Assembly: GCA_022495005.1 (NCBI GenBank) | Contig: JAGYXB010000272.1 | Coordinates: 310,001 to 374,000, forward strand | Origin: Rhyacophila brunnea | Lineage: Eukaryota; Arthropoda; Insecta; Trichoptera; Rhyacophilidae | Direction of reading: 5' to 3' | DNA: 64,000 nucleotides | Part shown: positions 1 through 10,245 of the stretch, in pieces | How the letters are laid out: every line of letters begins with the position of its first letter | Numbering within the stretch: position 1 is the stretch's first letter | Translations under genes and position numbers: made by a program | Notes under the pieces: model-generated | The model's input: only the letters and a program-made list of their open reading frames with translations | Databases searched by the model: none | Told to the model about the DNA's origin: nothing

Positions 1-39
1 GTATCCCAATAGATTTATAGGCGAAATGATTGAATATAA

Positions 40-542
40 TAATAATTACAAGATAAAAAGAACTTTTAATATACCACGTTTTTAAATTTTCTTTTGAATC
101 GTATAAACTTGACAATTCTATGTATTAATAAATACTTTTTTTTGGTACTTGATAGAAATACTGAATAAATATAGAATATTAAAATGTCATTTTGACATTT
201 CATATTGATTTCTATAGTAACGCACGTATATATTATTAATTTAGTTGCTAGGACCCCTTAGCAACCAATAATAGTGTTTTACTTTTTAAGAATTTTTTCC
301 GAAATAACTTTCCATACAAAACAGAATTAACTGAAAATGAACTTATAACTGAATAAACTTAAAGATGGCTAAAAGTATTAAAAGAATGCATTGTAGTTGT
401 CTTCTGATATATTCTAAAAGTTTAAAATGTCTACTAGTCGGGAAGTTAGTTAAAAATCTTCAATCGTCCAATACAAATCTTGGACAAACAAGAAAAAAAA
501 TGTACAGCACAAACAAGAATACGAGCTATTAAAAACGTGGTA
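40..542 (+). mobile_element. MITE-A copy 1 (non-autonomous, ~470 bp)
   Basis: First of seven copies in the window. The core runs from TACCACGTTTTTAAA (from 72) to its inverted match AAAAACGTGGTA (ending 542). Inside, in order, are a small palindrome around TGTCATTTTGACA, a hairpin TTGCTAGGA..TTAGCAA, a block containing AAGATGGCTAAAAGTATTAAA, the block CTAGTCGGGAAGTTAGTTAAA, and two tracts of GGACAAACAAGAA type before the end. About 30 bp left of the terminal repeat (ATTACAAGATAAAAAGAAC type) is also shared by other copies, so the left boundary is near 40-46. No coding capacity. Superfamily not assigned; flanking TA dinucleotides are compatible with a TA target, but the shared lead-in makes this unsafe. 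Confidence 0.85.
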
Positions 543-841
543 AAAATGTGAGAATTTACCTGTAAAACTAAATCAATAATAGATAGTTTAAGCCGTAGTA
601 TATTTTAGCAGCAACCCTACTTTTTCAGAGTTTGGCAAATAATCGATAATGAGAAAATAGGTCATTGAGAATGTCGACTATTTGACTATCTGAGGGGTGG
701 CCAAAGTGTGCCGAAATCTTTGCGTAAAGCTACACAAAATATTGTTTCAATTAAAATTGTAAAATCGAACGCGCTGATTCCAAAATACAATGTATTCACA
801 TATTATTTAAGCACCAAATACGCATGGCGAAAATGCAAGTT
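543..841. other. AT-rich spacer, nothing recognised
   Basis: Between MITE-A copy 1 and the inverted-repeat structure that follows. A 123-codon open frame starting at 708 (using GTG) runs into that repeat structure and has no recognisable motif, so I do not call it a gene. Confidence 0.6.
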
Positions 842-1687
842 GATTTGTTTTTATGCATGCTTGAACCACTGGAGTGCGAATTACCAAAATAGTTTTTTTG
901 GAAGTTATACTTCTTTTGGCGCGCTTGGGAAAATAGATCAGAGTGTATTTTTGGCGTGTGACGAAGTTGCGCGTGCCGATGTAACACGTTTGGCGTCAGA
1001 CGGAACATATAATTTTATTATTATGATTATATTCATTACGGTCTCAAGGGTACATGTGCATGCGCATAGTGTTATTTAGTTAGTCGCTCAATAGAACCAA
1101 GTAAAGAGCACGTGTTGTAAACATAACCAATATTGTGTCATAATCAATATATATGTTTATAAACCAATTTCTGGAGACTAACATTCTACACTGTTAATTT
1201 ATATTCGTGAAACTTTATTTATATTGGAGTGCATATTTATTTTTTATTGTAGAGATTATGTATCAAGATTTGAGGCTATATTTATCTAAGTTTTATTTAT
1301 GAGTAAAATTATATATCAATTAATAAATAATTTTTGTGAATGTTGAGTTGGTAAATAATTCAAGAAATATATTAAAATTTGATTTTTTATTAATTCATCA
1401 TGGGCACTTCTGAATCGATTATAACCGCTGTATGGCAAAGATGAGTTTGGTCCAATACAATAATTAAATTACAATTATCATGACGTGCTATATGAGACAC
1501 AGGTGAATCGCGTACGTTTTCATCAACCTAATCCACTGTAATATTAATAGACTCAGGTAACGGCTTATTTTGTTTTGTTACGCCAAAGAAGTATAATTTC
1601 TAACGCGCGTACATAATTATACACACTGATTTTTTTTATGTATGCTTGAACCAGTGGAATGCGAATTACTAAAATAGTTTTTTTTAC
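842..1687. repeat. Direct-repeat / inverted-repeat composite
   Basis: Two near-identical ~58-bp direct repeats (842-899 and 1628-1687; both contain GCTTGAACCA, GCGAATTAC and AAAATAGTTTTTTT) bracket about 730 bp. Immediately inside the left repeat is GAAGTTATACTTCTTTTGGCG (from 901). Just inside the right repeat is its inverted counterpart GCCAAAGAAGTATAATTTC (about 1583-1601). The order is therefore direct repeat, inverted repeat, interior, inverted repeat, direct repeat. The interior has no recognised coding. It may be a mobile element with terminal inverted repeats and a duplicated flank, or a tandem duplication of a larger repeat unit. Confidence 0.6.
1566..1628 (-). repeat. GAAGTTATACTTC palindrome repeat, copy 1
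   Basis: On the minus strand this reads a GTGTGTAT-type start, then ACGCGCGTTAGAA, a near-palindrome ATTATACTTCTTTGGCG, then TAACAAAACAAAA. The same ~55-bp block occurs at 8421-8480 and 60912-60984 on the plus strand. Shorter matches are at 898-930 and 61426-61456. It looks like the terminal module of a transposon family whose interiors differ. Confidence 0.6.
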
Positions 1688-1847
1688 AAGAATTTTGTAA
1701 AAATAACCTCTATAAATTTTAAATTAACAATTTTTTTTATTCAACGAATAATTCAGAAGATTTAAGAATGTAACATTCTAAAATTGAACATACAAAATTT
1801 TGTAAACACTCAAAGTACCTAATACCTACTTTGATTTAAAACACAAA

Positions 1848-2045
1848 AGCCGATCGCTAATAGTAGCTCAATTTGCAAAGCGCATCAGTGAGCATTAAAA
1901 GCCATTAGTTAAAATTTATAGTGGTTTATGTGCGTAGGCGCGATACCCGAGAGATGCAGGTTCGATTCCTGCGGGGTGTCTTTTTTTCAAAAAGATTTTT
2001 TCTATTGGTTATAATATATTTTCTCAGAAGTGTTTTAAATTTTTG
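1848..2045 (+). mobile_element. tRNA-derived SINE, copy 1
   Basis: Carries a perfect Pol III B box, GGTTCGATTCC (1959-1969), followed by TGCGGGGTG, so the segment resembles the T-arm and 3' acceptor of a tRNA. About 70 bp upstream (AGCCGATC.., AGCTCAATTTG, AGCCATTAGTTAAAATTT) and about 65 bp downstream (GATTTTTTCTATTGGTT, TTTTCTCAG) are shared with a second copy at 51751-52040, so the repeated unit is larger than the tRNA part. No intact cloverleaf can be folded, hence a SINE or pseudo-tRNA and not a tRNA gene. The A box is degenerate in this copy. Confidence 0.65.
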
Positions 2046-2389
2046 TATGTTCTATATGCTTTAATCTAAGGTTATATTGTGTATTTTATTATCAACAAAA
2101 CTAATTTGGAATAGGTACCTCTGAAACATACATTAGACTCAAACTTGTGTGCATTAAGTTCCAGCTGATATGCCTTACGAATTAAGTGACATCATTGAAT
2201 CTCGTAAATTATATCTGTACAAAATAATTTAGTTTTAACCTGGATAAGAATATTTTTATCAGTAGGTATCTACATAATATCTTTAAAGATTCTTTTCAGC
2301 TTTATATTATAAAGTTTAAATGATCAGATTAGATTCGCCGTATATGCAAAATATGACATTATGGCGATATATGCACAATTCTTAGTCAT
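2046..2389. other. AT-rich spacer, nothing recognised
   Basis: No open frame of note, no inverted repeat and no similarity to the other repeat families of the window. Confidence 0.6.
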
Positions 2390-2690
2390 CATCAGCCTGT
2401 ATCTATCCACTGCTGGATGAAGGCCTCTCCGAGCCGATTCCACTTATCTCGATCCTGTGCGTTGCGTTGCCACGTACTTCCACAAAACTTCATCATTTCA
2501 TTTCATTGTTGACGTTTTGTACCTCTTGGATACCTGGATGACTAGATTTGTCCAACGATTGTCCCTTCTTCGAGCTATGTTTCCAGCCCATTTCCATTTG
2601 AGGCTTTTAGCAAACTCTATTATATCGCAAACCCTCGTCTTTCCTTATCCACTCATTTCTTTTCACTCTAGTAACGAAGACTAAATACTA
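2390..2690 (-). mobile_element. LINE 3' end (family with GATGATGATG tail), reverse
   Basis: Read on the minus strand, this is the extreme 3' end of a non-LTR retrotransposon. The reverse-transcriptase C-terminal tail gives IEFAKSLKWKWAG-like and RRRDNRWTNLVIQ-like words, then a non-coding tail GGCCTTCATCCAGCAGTGGA and GGCTGATGATGA. It corresponds closely to the plus-strand fragment at 23440-23905, so both belong to one family. It is strongly 5'-truncated, as usual for LINEs, and frameshifted. Confidence 0.75.
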
Positions 2691-3759
2691 AGCAAATATT
2701 TAACGATCAATTTGACTCGCAAAGATAATTTAAATACGATCATTTTAAAAACATTACCTATATTTAATTATTATTCATTAATGAATTAATTACAACGTGA
2801 ATATTAGTTTCACTTTTAAATATCACTAAATTATTAAGTTATAATTGTAGTATAAAACTGGAGACATAGATACTTACTAACTGGAGACATTAATACGTTT
2901 ATATTTTTTTTTAATAAAGCCGAATATTATATTTTAACAAATTTTCGCGTATTACTATGTATACATTATATCACGTCATTGACCCACAGTCTAAATATGT
3001 ATTGTTATAGCACCTGTACACGTGAATGGATTTACTGGCACATATAAATACTCTGTAAATAAAACAATCGCGATAATAATTGTTTACACGTAAAAGTGCC
3101 AACTGTATCGCCAATCTCATTCTTCAAGTGTAAGCGAGACGCGTTATTGTTTGTATCTGTCGTTGTTGTTGTATGGGGCAATTTAACAGGTTATGAAAAT
3201 TGATGAACGTCAAAATTCTCTGCACGGTGTAGTTCTATTTTTCCCGGCAGGTTTTCCACTATCGTTGTACCTCGCAGGCGCAGATATCGCAAAAGTTTCA
3301 ACTGTCGCGTGAAAATTCAAAAGCTGCTGAACTTTTTTGATCAATGGATACAATATTGGAAGTTGAACAATAATACGTGTGTGTATATTCTTGTTATGGC
3401 TACGAAAATAGGTACTGTCAGCAAGATATTCATGCACATGTAAACGGAATGTTATTCATGTTAAAGTTTGTGATTATCTTTTAGCTTCGTCAAATATGCA
3501 GTCTTCATCACTGTCAATTATGTATGTTATATAAATTGGTTATAAACTGTATTTTTATTATTTTAATTTACGTTTACATGTAAGAACTCCACTATAAAGT
3601 TTTTCAAAAAAAGATTATTTTAATTGTTGAGATAATAATATTTTATTTCGATATATAGATGTTTCGGTCTGTAAATCCATATTCAGAACGATTTATTGCT
3701 AACTATTTATAACTTTGGATTTGCATTATGTTCTAGCTAGAGGAATATTAAAAACAAAT
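2691..3759. other. Spacer; short tandem motif, no gene
   Basis: A CTGGAGACAT motif occurs twice about 22 bp apart (near 2859 and 2880). A somewhat GC-richer island at 3110-3440 has short open frames on the minus strand (75 codons at 3210-3437) without recognisable motifs. The rest is AT-rich and featureless. Confidence 0.5.
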
Positions 3760-4006
3760 GTGTCGCTACATTTCTAAATCAGCCAAGTCCACCTTTAGGT
3801 ATTTTTGACTCTTTTGTGAATTGCTGAATAACTACTGCTTTCTAACATTTCTGCATTATGAAATGTGGATTTTATTAATTTTAAATATTCTATACTCGAA
3901 ATAATATAAACTTTCACCCTTGTGACTGTGTATTTGAGAAAACAAAAACCTGTTTTTCTCCTATTCATCTATTATGGACTTGGCTGATTTTGAAATCTAA
4001 CGACAC
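3760..4006. mobile_element. TIR element, ~247 bp
   Basis: About 33-bp inverted ends: left GTGTCGCTACATTTCTAAAT then CAGCCAAGTCCA; right, in reverse complement, GTGTCGTTAGATTTCAAAAT then CAGCCAAGTCCA. The interior has no coding. AAAT flanks both sides but an unambiguous target-site duplication is not visible. Probably a non-autonomous DNA transposon; superfamily unknown. Confidence 0.65.
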
Positions 4007-4995
4007 AAATTATAATGTTAAGTTTTTTCACTGGTGTCAAAAAAAAGAGTAGTTTAAAAGTATTACAAGATTAAAGGAGAAGTTGAAATAATATAAAATA
4101 TTACAAAAATCCGTGACCCGAAAACATTTATTGAAGTCTTTATATTGTCCGGCTTATACTTTGAGTTTTACGGCATATTACGTTAATGATATTTTTTCAT
4201 TTAATTTTCCTTTTGAGTCTCATCTATCAAGTGACTTAACAGACTATTTTACAAATATCGATTGGAGAAAGCCTATTAAAGAGGTGATAATATAGAGAAT
4301 AAAATGGTAGAATGACACTGACACCTATGGTAAGATTTTGATACATACTCATTGTAGTGGGGTGTAGAAGACAACATGAATATAAACAAAAATACAGACA
4401 TAACAAAAAATCATATTTAAAAACTCAATAGAGACTCACTGATTTATGTCAGCATATTTTTATTAGCTTTGTGGATATATATTCGCACGATTTATTTTCG
4501 TAGAGATTGGAGTCATGGGAGCTGTATCAATCGGTTTATAACCAGATGAAAGTCCCTCATATCAATTGCTTACCATTCACAGTCCTTGATTTGAACCACA
4601 TCGTTCATTTAAATCAGTTCTTATTCTGTAGGTGTTATATACTGCAAATATATTTTGTAATTTAAATATTCCTCTTTTCTCTTGCTACATCACAAATATA
4701 TACCCCACCAAACCATATTTCCCGCACCATACCCGGTTTTAATCGACCGTACCACGGGGTTTTACATTTCGAAATGGATCAACAGCAGTTTTTATGCCTG
4801 CGACATTTTCAAGAGCAGATATTCAAAACTGAGTTCACCTCGAAGTCAAGTGTGTTTAAACTGATTTTACAGAGAGCTTCAAATAAATAGGGACCATAGG
4901 AGAGAAGAATACGGTGAACTAATAAAAAACAATTGATTCTAATTAAAAGATAATACAGACATACCTATACCATGATGTGAAGAAATCTTCACGTC
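4007..4995. other. AT-rich spacer, nothing recognised
   Basis: Two 60-codon open frames (4113 and 4682, plus strand) have no family resemblance and are within chance expectation. No inverted repeats or repeat-family matches seen. Confidence 0.55.
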
Positions 4996-5249
4996 CGCTA
5001 TAACAACGTTTTTTATCCTTTTTACATCTGTGGACCACAAAAAAATCAAAAAATGTTTTGCGGATGATCAACATAGGAATAAAATAATAAATATTTATAT
5101 TTACACTATTTTTTAAACAATTGTCGAAATATAATACAACACCACTTCAAATGTTCGGTTTCTAGGTAACTATTTTTGAAATGCAGAAAATTTTTGCGGC
5201 CCACCCAAAAATCTTCGCGGACCACCGGTTAAGAAACTATGCGCTATAA
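4996..5249. mobile_element. hAT-type non-autonomous element with 8-bp TSD
   Basis: The octamer CGCTATAA stands at 4996-5003 and again at 5242-5249. The 238 bp between starts CAACGTTTTTTATCC and ends, in reverse complement, CATAGTTTCTTAACCGGTGG, followed by a GTCCGCG block of the kind seen in hAT ends. Both inner ends carry GTGGACCAC or GGTGGTCCGC words. No transposase remains. The perfect 8-bp duplication plus CA-start termini support hAT; the termini themselves are only loosely alike. Confidence 0.7.
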
Positions 5250-5943
5250 GACGCAGTATTTTTTTAAATGCAACAAAATTGGCCTTTGTGATGACCGGAT
5301 CGGACGGCCCAATAGGCCCAACAGTTGGGACCGATTTGAGAATATCTTCCCTTTTGGAGTACATACTCAGATATTCCCAAATAATGCAGTTTGCACTGTA
5401 GCGGTCAATGACTTCGGCCCTTGTTAGCACTATTTCGACAGTGTAAGAATTAGCAAGTCATTTAAACTATCACACAATCGTCGCATATATTCTACACTCG
5501 TGACATTCTTCGATGGGATTGAAACGTTCGAAATGCAATAATTCGGAGGGCAATTGCAAACTTCATCGATACCGAATATTCATGCAGTCTAAATACCTAT
5601 TAGTATCAATCTTAATCTCGGTCCGATTAGTAACCTTCGTGTCAGTTCCCCCGCACAGCATTCTGTAACATAACGCTCTTGTATCATACTCGTGTACCGA
5701 CTGTTTACGCTGTAAATAAAACTCGCTTCTCCATCCATCGGAGCAACCACCAAATCTCGACTTCTCATCTCTCCTCCTGTCGACTCTCAATCTACACCTG
5801 GTAATCCACAATTAGAGCAGTCTTGTCCCTCAGCAACGATGCCCACAAAAGCATTATGTAGTTATCCGCCCTAGTTATATTGCTATTGTCTTTTATCGAT
5901 TGTCATTGAAATAAATTGCAGTAGCAACATTAAATCTGACTGT
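5250..5943. other. Moderately GC-rich spacer of unknown nature
   Basis: Base composition is more balanced than the surroundings. Minus-strand open frames of 86 (5170-5430, overlapping the hAT element) and 82 codons (5563-5811) show no recognisable domain. Could be decayed transposon or a unique host sequence. Confidence 0.4.
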
Positions 5944-5957
5944 CGTATCATATGATA

Positions 5958-6433
5958 ATAACTACAAGATAGAAGTATTCTTTATATACAACGTTTTTCA
6001 ATTTTCTGTTAAATTATTATGCTCAATATGCTCAAACTTGTACTTGATATGAAGTAAATAAAAAACAAACAAACAAACAAATATAGAATACCGAAATGTC
6101 ATTTTAACATTTCATTTTGATTTCCATAGTAATTCACGTATATATTAATAATTTAGTTGCTAGGACCACCCCCTTAGCAACCAATAATAGTGGATTGGAT
6201 TATGGATTTCTTCCGAAATAACTTTTCATACAGAACAGAATTAACTGAAAATGAATTCAATTCTACTTAAAGATGGCTAAAAGTATTAAAAGAATGCATT
6301 GGCATCGTGTTCTGATATATTCTAAAAGTTTCAAATGTCTAGCTAGTCGGGAAGTTAGTTAAAATCGATTGTAAGATTTTTACTGGACAAACAACCAACG
6401 GACAAACAAGAATACGAGCTAATAAAAACGTTA
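5958..6433 (+). mobile_element. MITE-A copy 2 (degenerate ends)
   Basis: Has the lead-in ACTACAAGATAG, terminal TACAACGTTTTTCAA (one base changed from the family), the central hairpin with a slightly longer loop, and the AAGATGGCTAAAAGTATTAAA-type and CTAGTCGGGAAGTTAGTTAAA-type blocks. The right end is decayed to AAAAACGTTA. A tetranucleotide expansion (AAAC repeated, about 6061-6080) sits inside. The GGACAAAC tract is shortened. Confidence 0.8.
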
Positions 6434-6870
6434 GAAATTGCGCCACTTATGGAGGTTGTAGGGCGAAGATAATAATATAATACTTCTGCCTATACCTCTG
6501 ATGACTTCCGCTTTTCCCTACATGAGCTGAAATATGTACTATTTTTGGTAACGATGTAAACTATACGTTATCTAAAATTATTATCTCGTTTTAAACCCTA
6601 ATCATTGATAATGTGTTCAGTCTATGTAATTGATCCTCGTTGTACGTCGATACAATAAGCCACATCTCGGAAGTTTCCGCTGTTTACTGAAAGCGGCTAC
6701 TGGGATATTTTATTTAGTCTACTCTCTTTAGCAGGATGTCCTCTATTTATAGACAAACATTTTCAACCCTTCGTTTCCTGATGACCATACAGATTTTATT
6801 TATTTCGAAAAATCCAAAGTCGTAAATTTGATACTTAGTTGTTCAATACGGTCAGTACAACCCATACAAA
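6434..6870. other. Spacer, nothing recognised
   Basis: No repeat-family match, inverted repeat or meaningful open frame. Confidence 0.5.
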
Positions 6871-6931
6871 TATTACAACAATTTATCTTTTACATATTAT
6901 TACTATATGTAAAACATAAATTGTTGTAATA
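6871..6931. repeat. Near-perfect 61-bp hairpin
   Basis: Arms TATTACAACAATTTAT-C-TTTTACATAT and ATATGTAAAA-CA-TAAATTGTTGTAATA pair with one small bulge and a loop of only a few bases. It stands alone, about 25 bp before repeat E. Could be a tiny palindromic transposon, or a pre-miRNA-like foldback; arm length fits, but the loop is short and pairing is more perfect than is usual for a miRNA. Confidence 0.6.
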
Positions 6932-6955
6932 TAAAGCCACCGAATAGCATCTCAA

Positions 6956-7750
6956 CAGTGGCGTAACTAGGGTTAGTGTCACCCGTTACCCGCTGCGGTA
7001 AATTTACACCCCCCCCTCATAAACACACATATACATTTTCCATTAAAACTTATATTCTTAAGGTATTAATTTTAGTGATTTTATATAATAAAAACAGTAA
7101 CAACGATAATTTTTGAAGTAAGTAAGTTTTGTATTATAAATATTTTAAGTAAAAAAGACTGATTTTTGGCACGAACACACGTAAACGTGAAACACGTAAA
7201 AGACTAATAGGCCATCCATGGACTGAAACCGTATGCGGTTTAGAACCGTGTGCTATAAGCTTATCTTTTCTGTTCTTGGAAATATATTTTCACAAACTAG
7301 GTATATTATAAGCATCTGATCGTATCTGTTTATACCGTACACTTACAGTTACAAATTTAGTGAAAATATATTTTTATGAACAGAAATCATAAGTTTAGTA
7401 TGGCACACGGATCTAAACCGCATACGTTTTCAGTCCATGGGTGGCCTCTAAGAAATATAGAGGACCCGACACATAGCTGGTTATTGATAAACACTAAAAT
7501 ACGTATCTTCTTTTCGTATACTTTGGCATGCAATAGAACGGGACGGATATAGTTATTCGCTCGACGTAAAATTCCGAGAAATGAGTCGAAAAATTATTGT
7601 GCATGTATGGTTTCGTGCATTTGAGCAATAACACAATCTGACAAAGGATACTTTCTTTTTCAATATTTTTGTGCGAGGGCTGTGCGGGAGATGAAAACAT
7701 GTGTGCGGACACATTTTGGTAGGTGTACGCGTGCACACACGCACATCTTA
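6956..7750 (+). mobile_element. Repeat E copy 1, interrupted by a foldback
   Basis: Starts CAGTGGCGTAACTAGGGTT, then GTGTCACCC and a poly-C run, a start typical of hAT-like termini. The segment GATAATTTTTGAAGTAA follows, and after an insertion at 7206-7449 a second segment from TGATAAACACTAAAATACGT to AGGTGTACGCGTG. Both segments recur in the same order at 37670-38370. No matching right terminus was found, so the element is truncated or its other end has decayed. A minus-strand open frame (7494-7760, 88 codons) shares words with the one in copy 2 but has no known domain. Confidence 0.65.
7206..7449. mobile_element. Foldback element with ~100-bp TIRs, nested in repeat E
   Basis: Left arm from GGCCATCCATGGACTGAAA, through GTATGCGGTTTAGA, CCGTGTGC and TTTCTGTTC, to AAATATATTTTCAC. 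The right arm is its reverse complement with scattered mismatches and ends GGGTGGCC at 7449. The arms fill most of the 244 bp. Flanks CTAATA and CTAAGA are suggestive but do not make a clear target-site duplication. A long-TIR foldback or MULE/Harbinger-like MITE is possible. Confidence 0.7.
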
Positions 7751-7859
7751 CAGGGAACATTGCAGTGATGACTACATCGGAGACGTTTCCTTATAGGCGG
7801 TAATCGAGGAACATTAGACGATATTATACAATGGTTGAAAAATCTATAAACATAGTTGC

Positions 7860-8045
7860 AGTAATCGGATTCCGGCGTCCTGGAAGGCCACTAAATACTA
7901 TCTATAGAGTGTATACGGTGGAGCTACGGGATGCTGGTTTAACCTGGAATGAAGCAAGAAGACTGGTGAGAGATTCTTGGAGGCGCCACGTGGTGTACAT
8001 ATGCTCCGACTAAGTTGCGGACATGGAAGAAGAAGAAGAATAAAT
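7860..8045 (+). mobile_element. LINE-alpha 3' end
   Basis: The translation contains GFRRPGRPLNTIYRVYTVEL and GLTWNEARRLVRDSWRRHV, the C-terminal tail typical of RTE-like endonuclease/reverse-transcriptase LINEs (GRP..T, TW.EA..LA.D...WR). It is followed by the 3' tail GGAAGAAGAAGAAGAATAAA. The same family appears in reverse at 9075-9345, 13390-14035 and 59430-60135. This copy is severely 5'-truncated, keeping only the last ~50 codons plus tail. Confidence 0.85.
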
Positions 8046-9074
8046 ACTGGAAAAAAATATAGAATTATTATTGTAAATAATAAAATAAAGGTTTAGTACA
8101 GATGGCGTTGTGTTTTCAACGCCGCATATTGGTAGTAGGAAAATCGCACGCAGCGTTTCGACGTGGGTCGGTTTTGAAAGGAAAGATGGGTCCTTGTTGT
8201 CTCGCAGTGGGTCGTTTGCTCATTTCTGTGGTTTTTGCACGCGTCATGCTAATAAGGATTTCCCTCGCAACAGTCGCATAAATAATGTATTCTTTAATCT
8301 GCCTAGAAGTCTTGGTGTCCGTGATAAATGAGCTTTTACTTAAACTAATCTGAACACATTCATACAATACAGAAATTATAAACATTTTAGAGATAGACTT
8401 ACCGGGAAATTTAAAAAAAATCAATGTGTGTATTTATGTAAGCGCGTTAGAAGTTATAATTCTTTGGCGTAGCAAAACAAAAGCAAAACAAATGAGTAGA
8501 AAATACGATAAAATAAATACTGTATTGACGACCATTCACATGTCTGAGCCGGCTCGCATATTAGAACTCGTCTCGTCTCGTCGAACTCGTCTGTGGAATA
8601 CGTCGATGTGACGTCATCGTTATTTAATGAAACAACAAATCACATGTTGCCAAATGGAGCTCCGCAGATTGATCGAATGAAACTGTTTCGTTTGAAAAAA
8701 ACATTTGGCTGTTGCATTCTGGCGGAGGGTCGAAGTCACGAAAAAACACCTACAAATCGGTCATTCCTATACCGGCTCGCCAATCACCGCATTCAAATAT
8801 CAATACGTTTCGAAGGCTATGCGCGACTGTCGCTAGATAGATCGATAGATGTGCGAGTTGTGTCATGCAACACTGGCCGGCCGGTCTCGGAAGTTTTGAT
8901 TTATGGCTGTCATGCACACGAGGCAACTTGTGATGTGCGATGGTCTGCATGAAAGGAATACGTTGTGATATAAGTCTTTCCGAAATTAAATCCAACCCTA
9001 GTAGATTATGCGATATTTCTGGAAATTTGAATTGGATTTATTGGTTAAAATTTCTTCATGTCCAGAAGATGGAA
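8046..9074. other. GC-richer unassigned region
   Basis: From about 8100 to 8960 the composition is clearly less AT-rich than the average here. Open frames exist on both strands (plus: 8110-8331, 8426-8611, 8593-8952; minus: 8116-8424, 8750-8995). None contains a domain I recognise, and overlapping frames on opposite strands argue against a gene. A GAAGTTATA-type repeat block lies inside (8421-8480). GAGCCGGCTCG near 8547 and repeated CGTCTCGTCTCG could be a decayed transposon end. Confidence 0.4.
8421..8480 (+). repeat. GAAGTTATACTTC palindrome repeat, copy 2
   Basis: TGTGTGTATTTATGTAAGCG, then TTAGAAGTTATAATTCTTTG and GCGTAGCAAAACAAAA. Nearly the same block as at 1566-1628 (reverse) and 60912-60984. 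Confidence 0.65.
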
Positions 9075-9345
9075 GTTTTAAATCGTCTTTGAACCAAAAC
9101 ATATCACATACGGAACACGCATGTCCAAAGCAGCATTTGGTTTCGACCAGACACTCCGCATCGAGTTGAATGATGCTCCGGCCATTTCCATTCGGATAGC
9201 GACCTCTCTCTGCAAAATATCATCTTCCGTGATGCTTACCCCCAAGTATTTGAAGCTGTTGACTATGTCGATGTTTTGCCTGTCGCCAATCAAAGGGAAA
9301 TCTGGATCAGGACCAATGCCATTCTCGTGGCATCTACGTACTTAT
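9075..9345 (-). mobile_element. LINE-alpha internal fragment, reverse
   Basis: The minus-strand translation includes IVNSFKYLGVSITEDD and EMAGASFNSMRSVWSK, the post-palm region (F.YLG.....D) of LINE reverse transcriptases. It aligns along its length with 59890-60090, so it is the same family, here without its 3' end. Stop codons and frameshifts follow on both sides. Confidence 0.8.
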
Positions 9346-9824
9346 ATTAAATTGGAAAGCTTTTTACTTCCAATATCAACTATGTTTTCCTAATTCTCAA
9401 GTACTATTTCAATCATTTGCCATTTGGATTGAAGATCTGGGGAAAAATATACCCTTGGGAAACTCTCTTTTTTTGAATTTGACATAATTCACCTTTATTA
9501 CGACAAAGTTATGACAATAAAAATCTGACATGAGTGATACAAGGTGTGCCAAAACTCTTATCTCTTGGAAAGCATTCTAAATCCCACGCTATGCCTATAA
9601 ATGTGAAATAATATTACTTTTCTCTTCACCAGTCGAGTATTTCTAGGTTAATTGTTTGATTTACCCGTGTAATATTCATCCCTTGTCACCCACTTTAACG
9701 GCAAGAATACTGTAGAGACGTTGGGTGTATTTATTCATAACGAAAAAATCCATGACGTGGTCCGACTGCCAAATTTTTTATACACGGATTTTTTAAATCA
9801 CTTATTATAAAATACTATCAATTT
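9346..9824. other. AT-rich spacer, nothing recognised
   Basis: No repeats shared with other parts of the window and no useful open frame. Confidence 0.5.
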
Positions 9825-10245
9825 TATTTAGGTATGGTCCCAATATTTAGGCTCGATTTGATATAAATAAAAATGATTTCAAGTTATACCTACACATTTA
9901 TATTTTTTTTATATAAAAATCGATGTTTTTTAAAATAAATATAAAAAAATATTAAAACTATGAATTAATCAAAAATCTCTACGAGAATACATTACATTTT
10001 AATAATAAATATTACCATAAAAAATAATGTAGTAATAACGTAAATGTGAACATAAATATGTTACAAATTCAGATTTTTTTTACAATTGTAAGTTTATCTT
10101 TGACTCGAAAAAAAAATATTTTTCTTGTCAATTTTTTTATTGTTTCATTGAAATTGTAAATTATAAAAAAAATGTCTCAAATTGCAAGCTTCGTATTTTT
10201 CCGCTAGCTGCCCCTGGTAGGTAGAAGCATCCCCCTTAACGCATT
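9825..10245. repeat. Repeat F copy 1 (~420 bp)
   Basis: Starts GGTATGGTCCCAATATTTAG and ends CATCCCCCTTAA, with shared words TTTCAAGTTATA, AAACTATGAATTAATCAAAA, AAATTGCAAGCTTCGTATTT and TTCCGCTAG. The same sequence occurs inverted at 29850-30290. Extremely AT-rich interior, non-coding. The TTAAGGGGGAT edge could be a transposon terminus, but the other edge has no inverted match. Confidence 0.7.

Noticed and set aside
708..1079. 123-codon plus-strand open frame
   Set aside because: Starts with GTG, crosses the direct repeat and the inverted-repeat block at 842-930, and has no motif.
1917..1980. tRNA gene at the B box GGTTCGATTCC
   Set aside because: No cloverleaf; the sequence recurs with shared non-tRNA flanks at 51.75 kb, so it is a SINE.
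6956..7750. Complete hAT element starting CAGTGGCGTAACTAGGG
   Set aside because: The left start is hAT-like, but I found neither a matching right terminus nor an 8-bp duplication.
8593..8952. 119-codon plus-strand open frame in a GC-richer patch
   Set aside because: Opposite-strand frames of similar length overlap. No domain, and no splice or start context was established.
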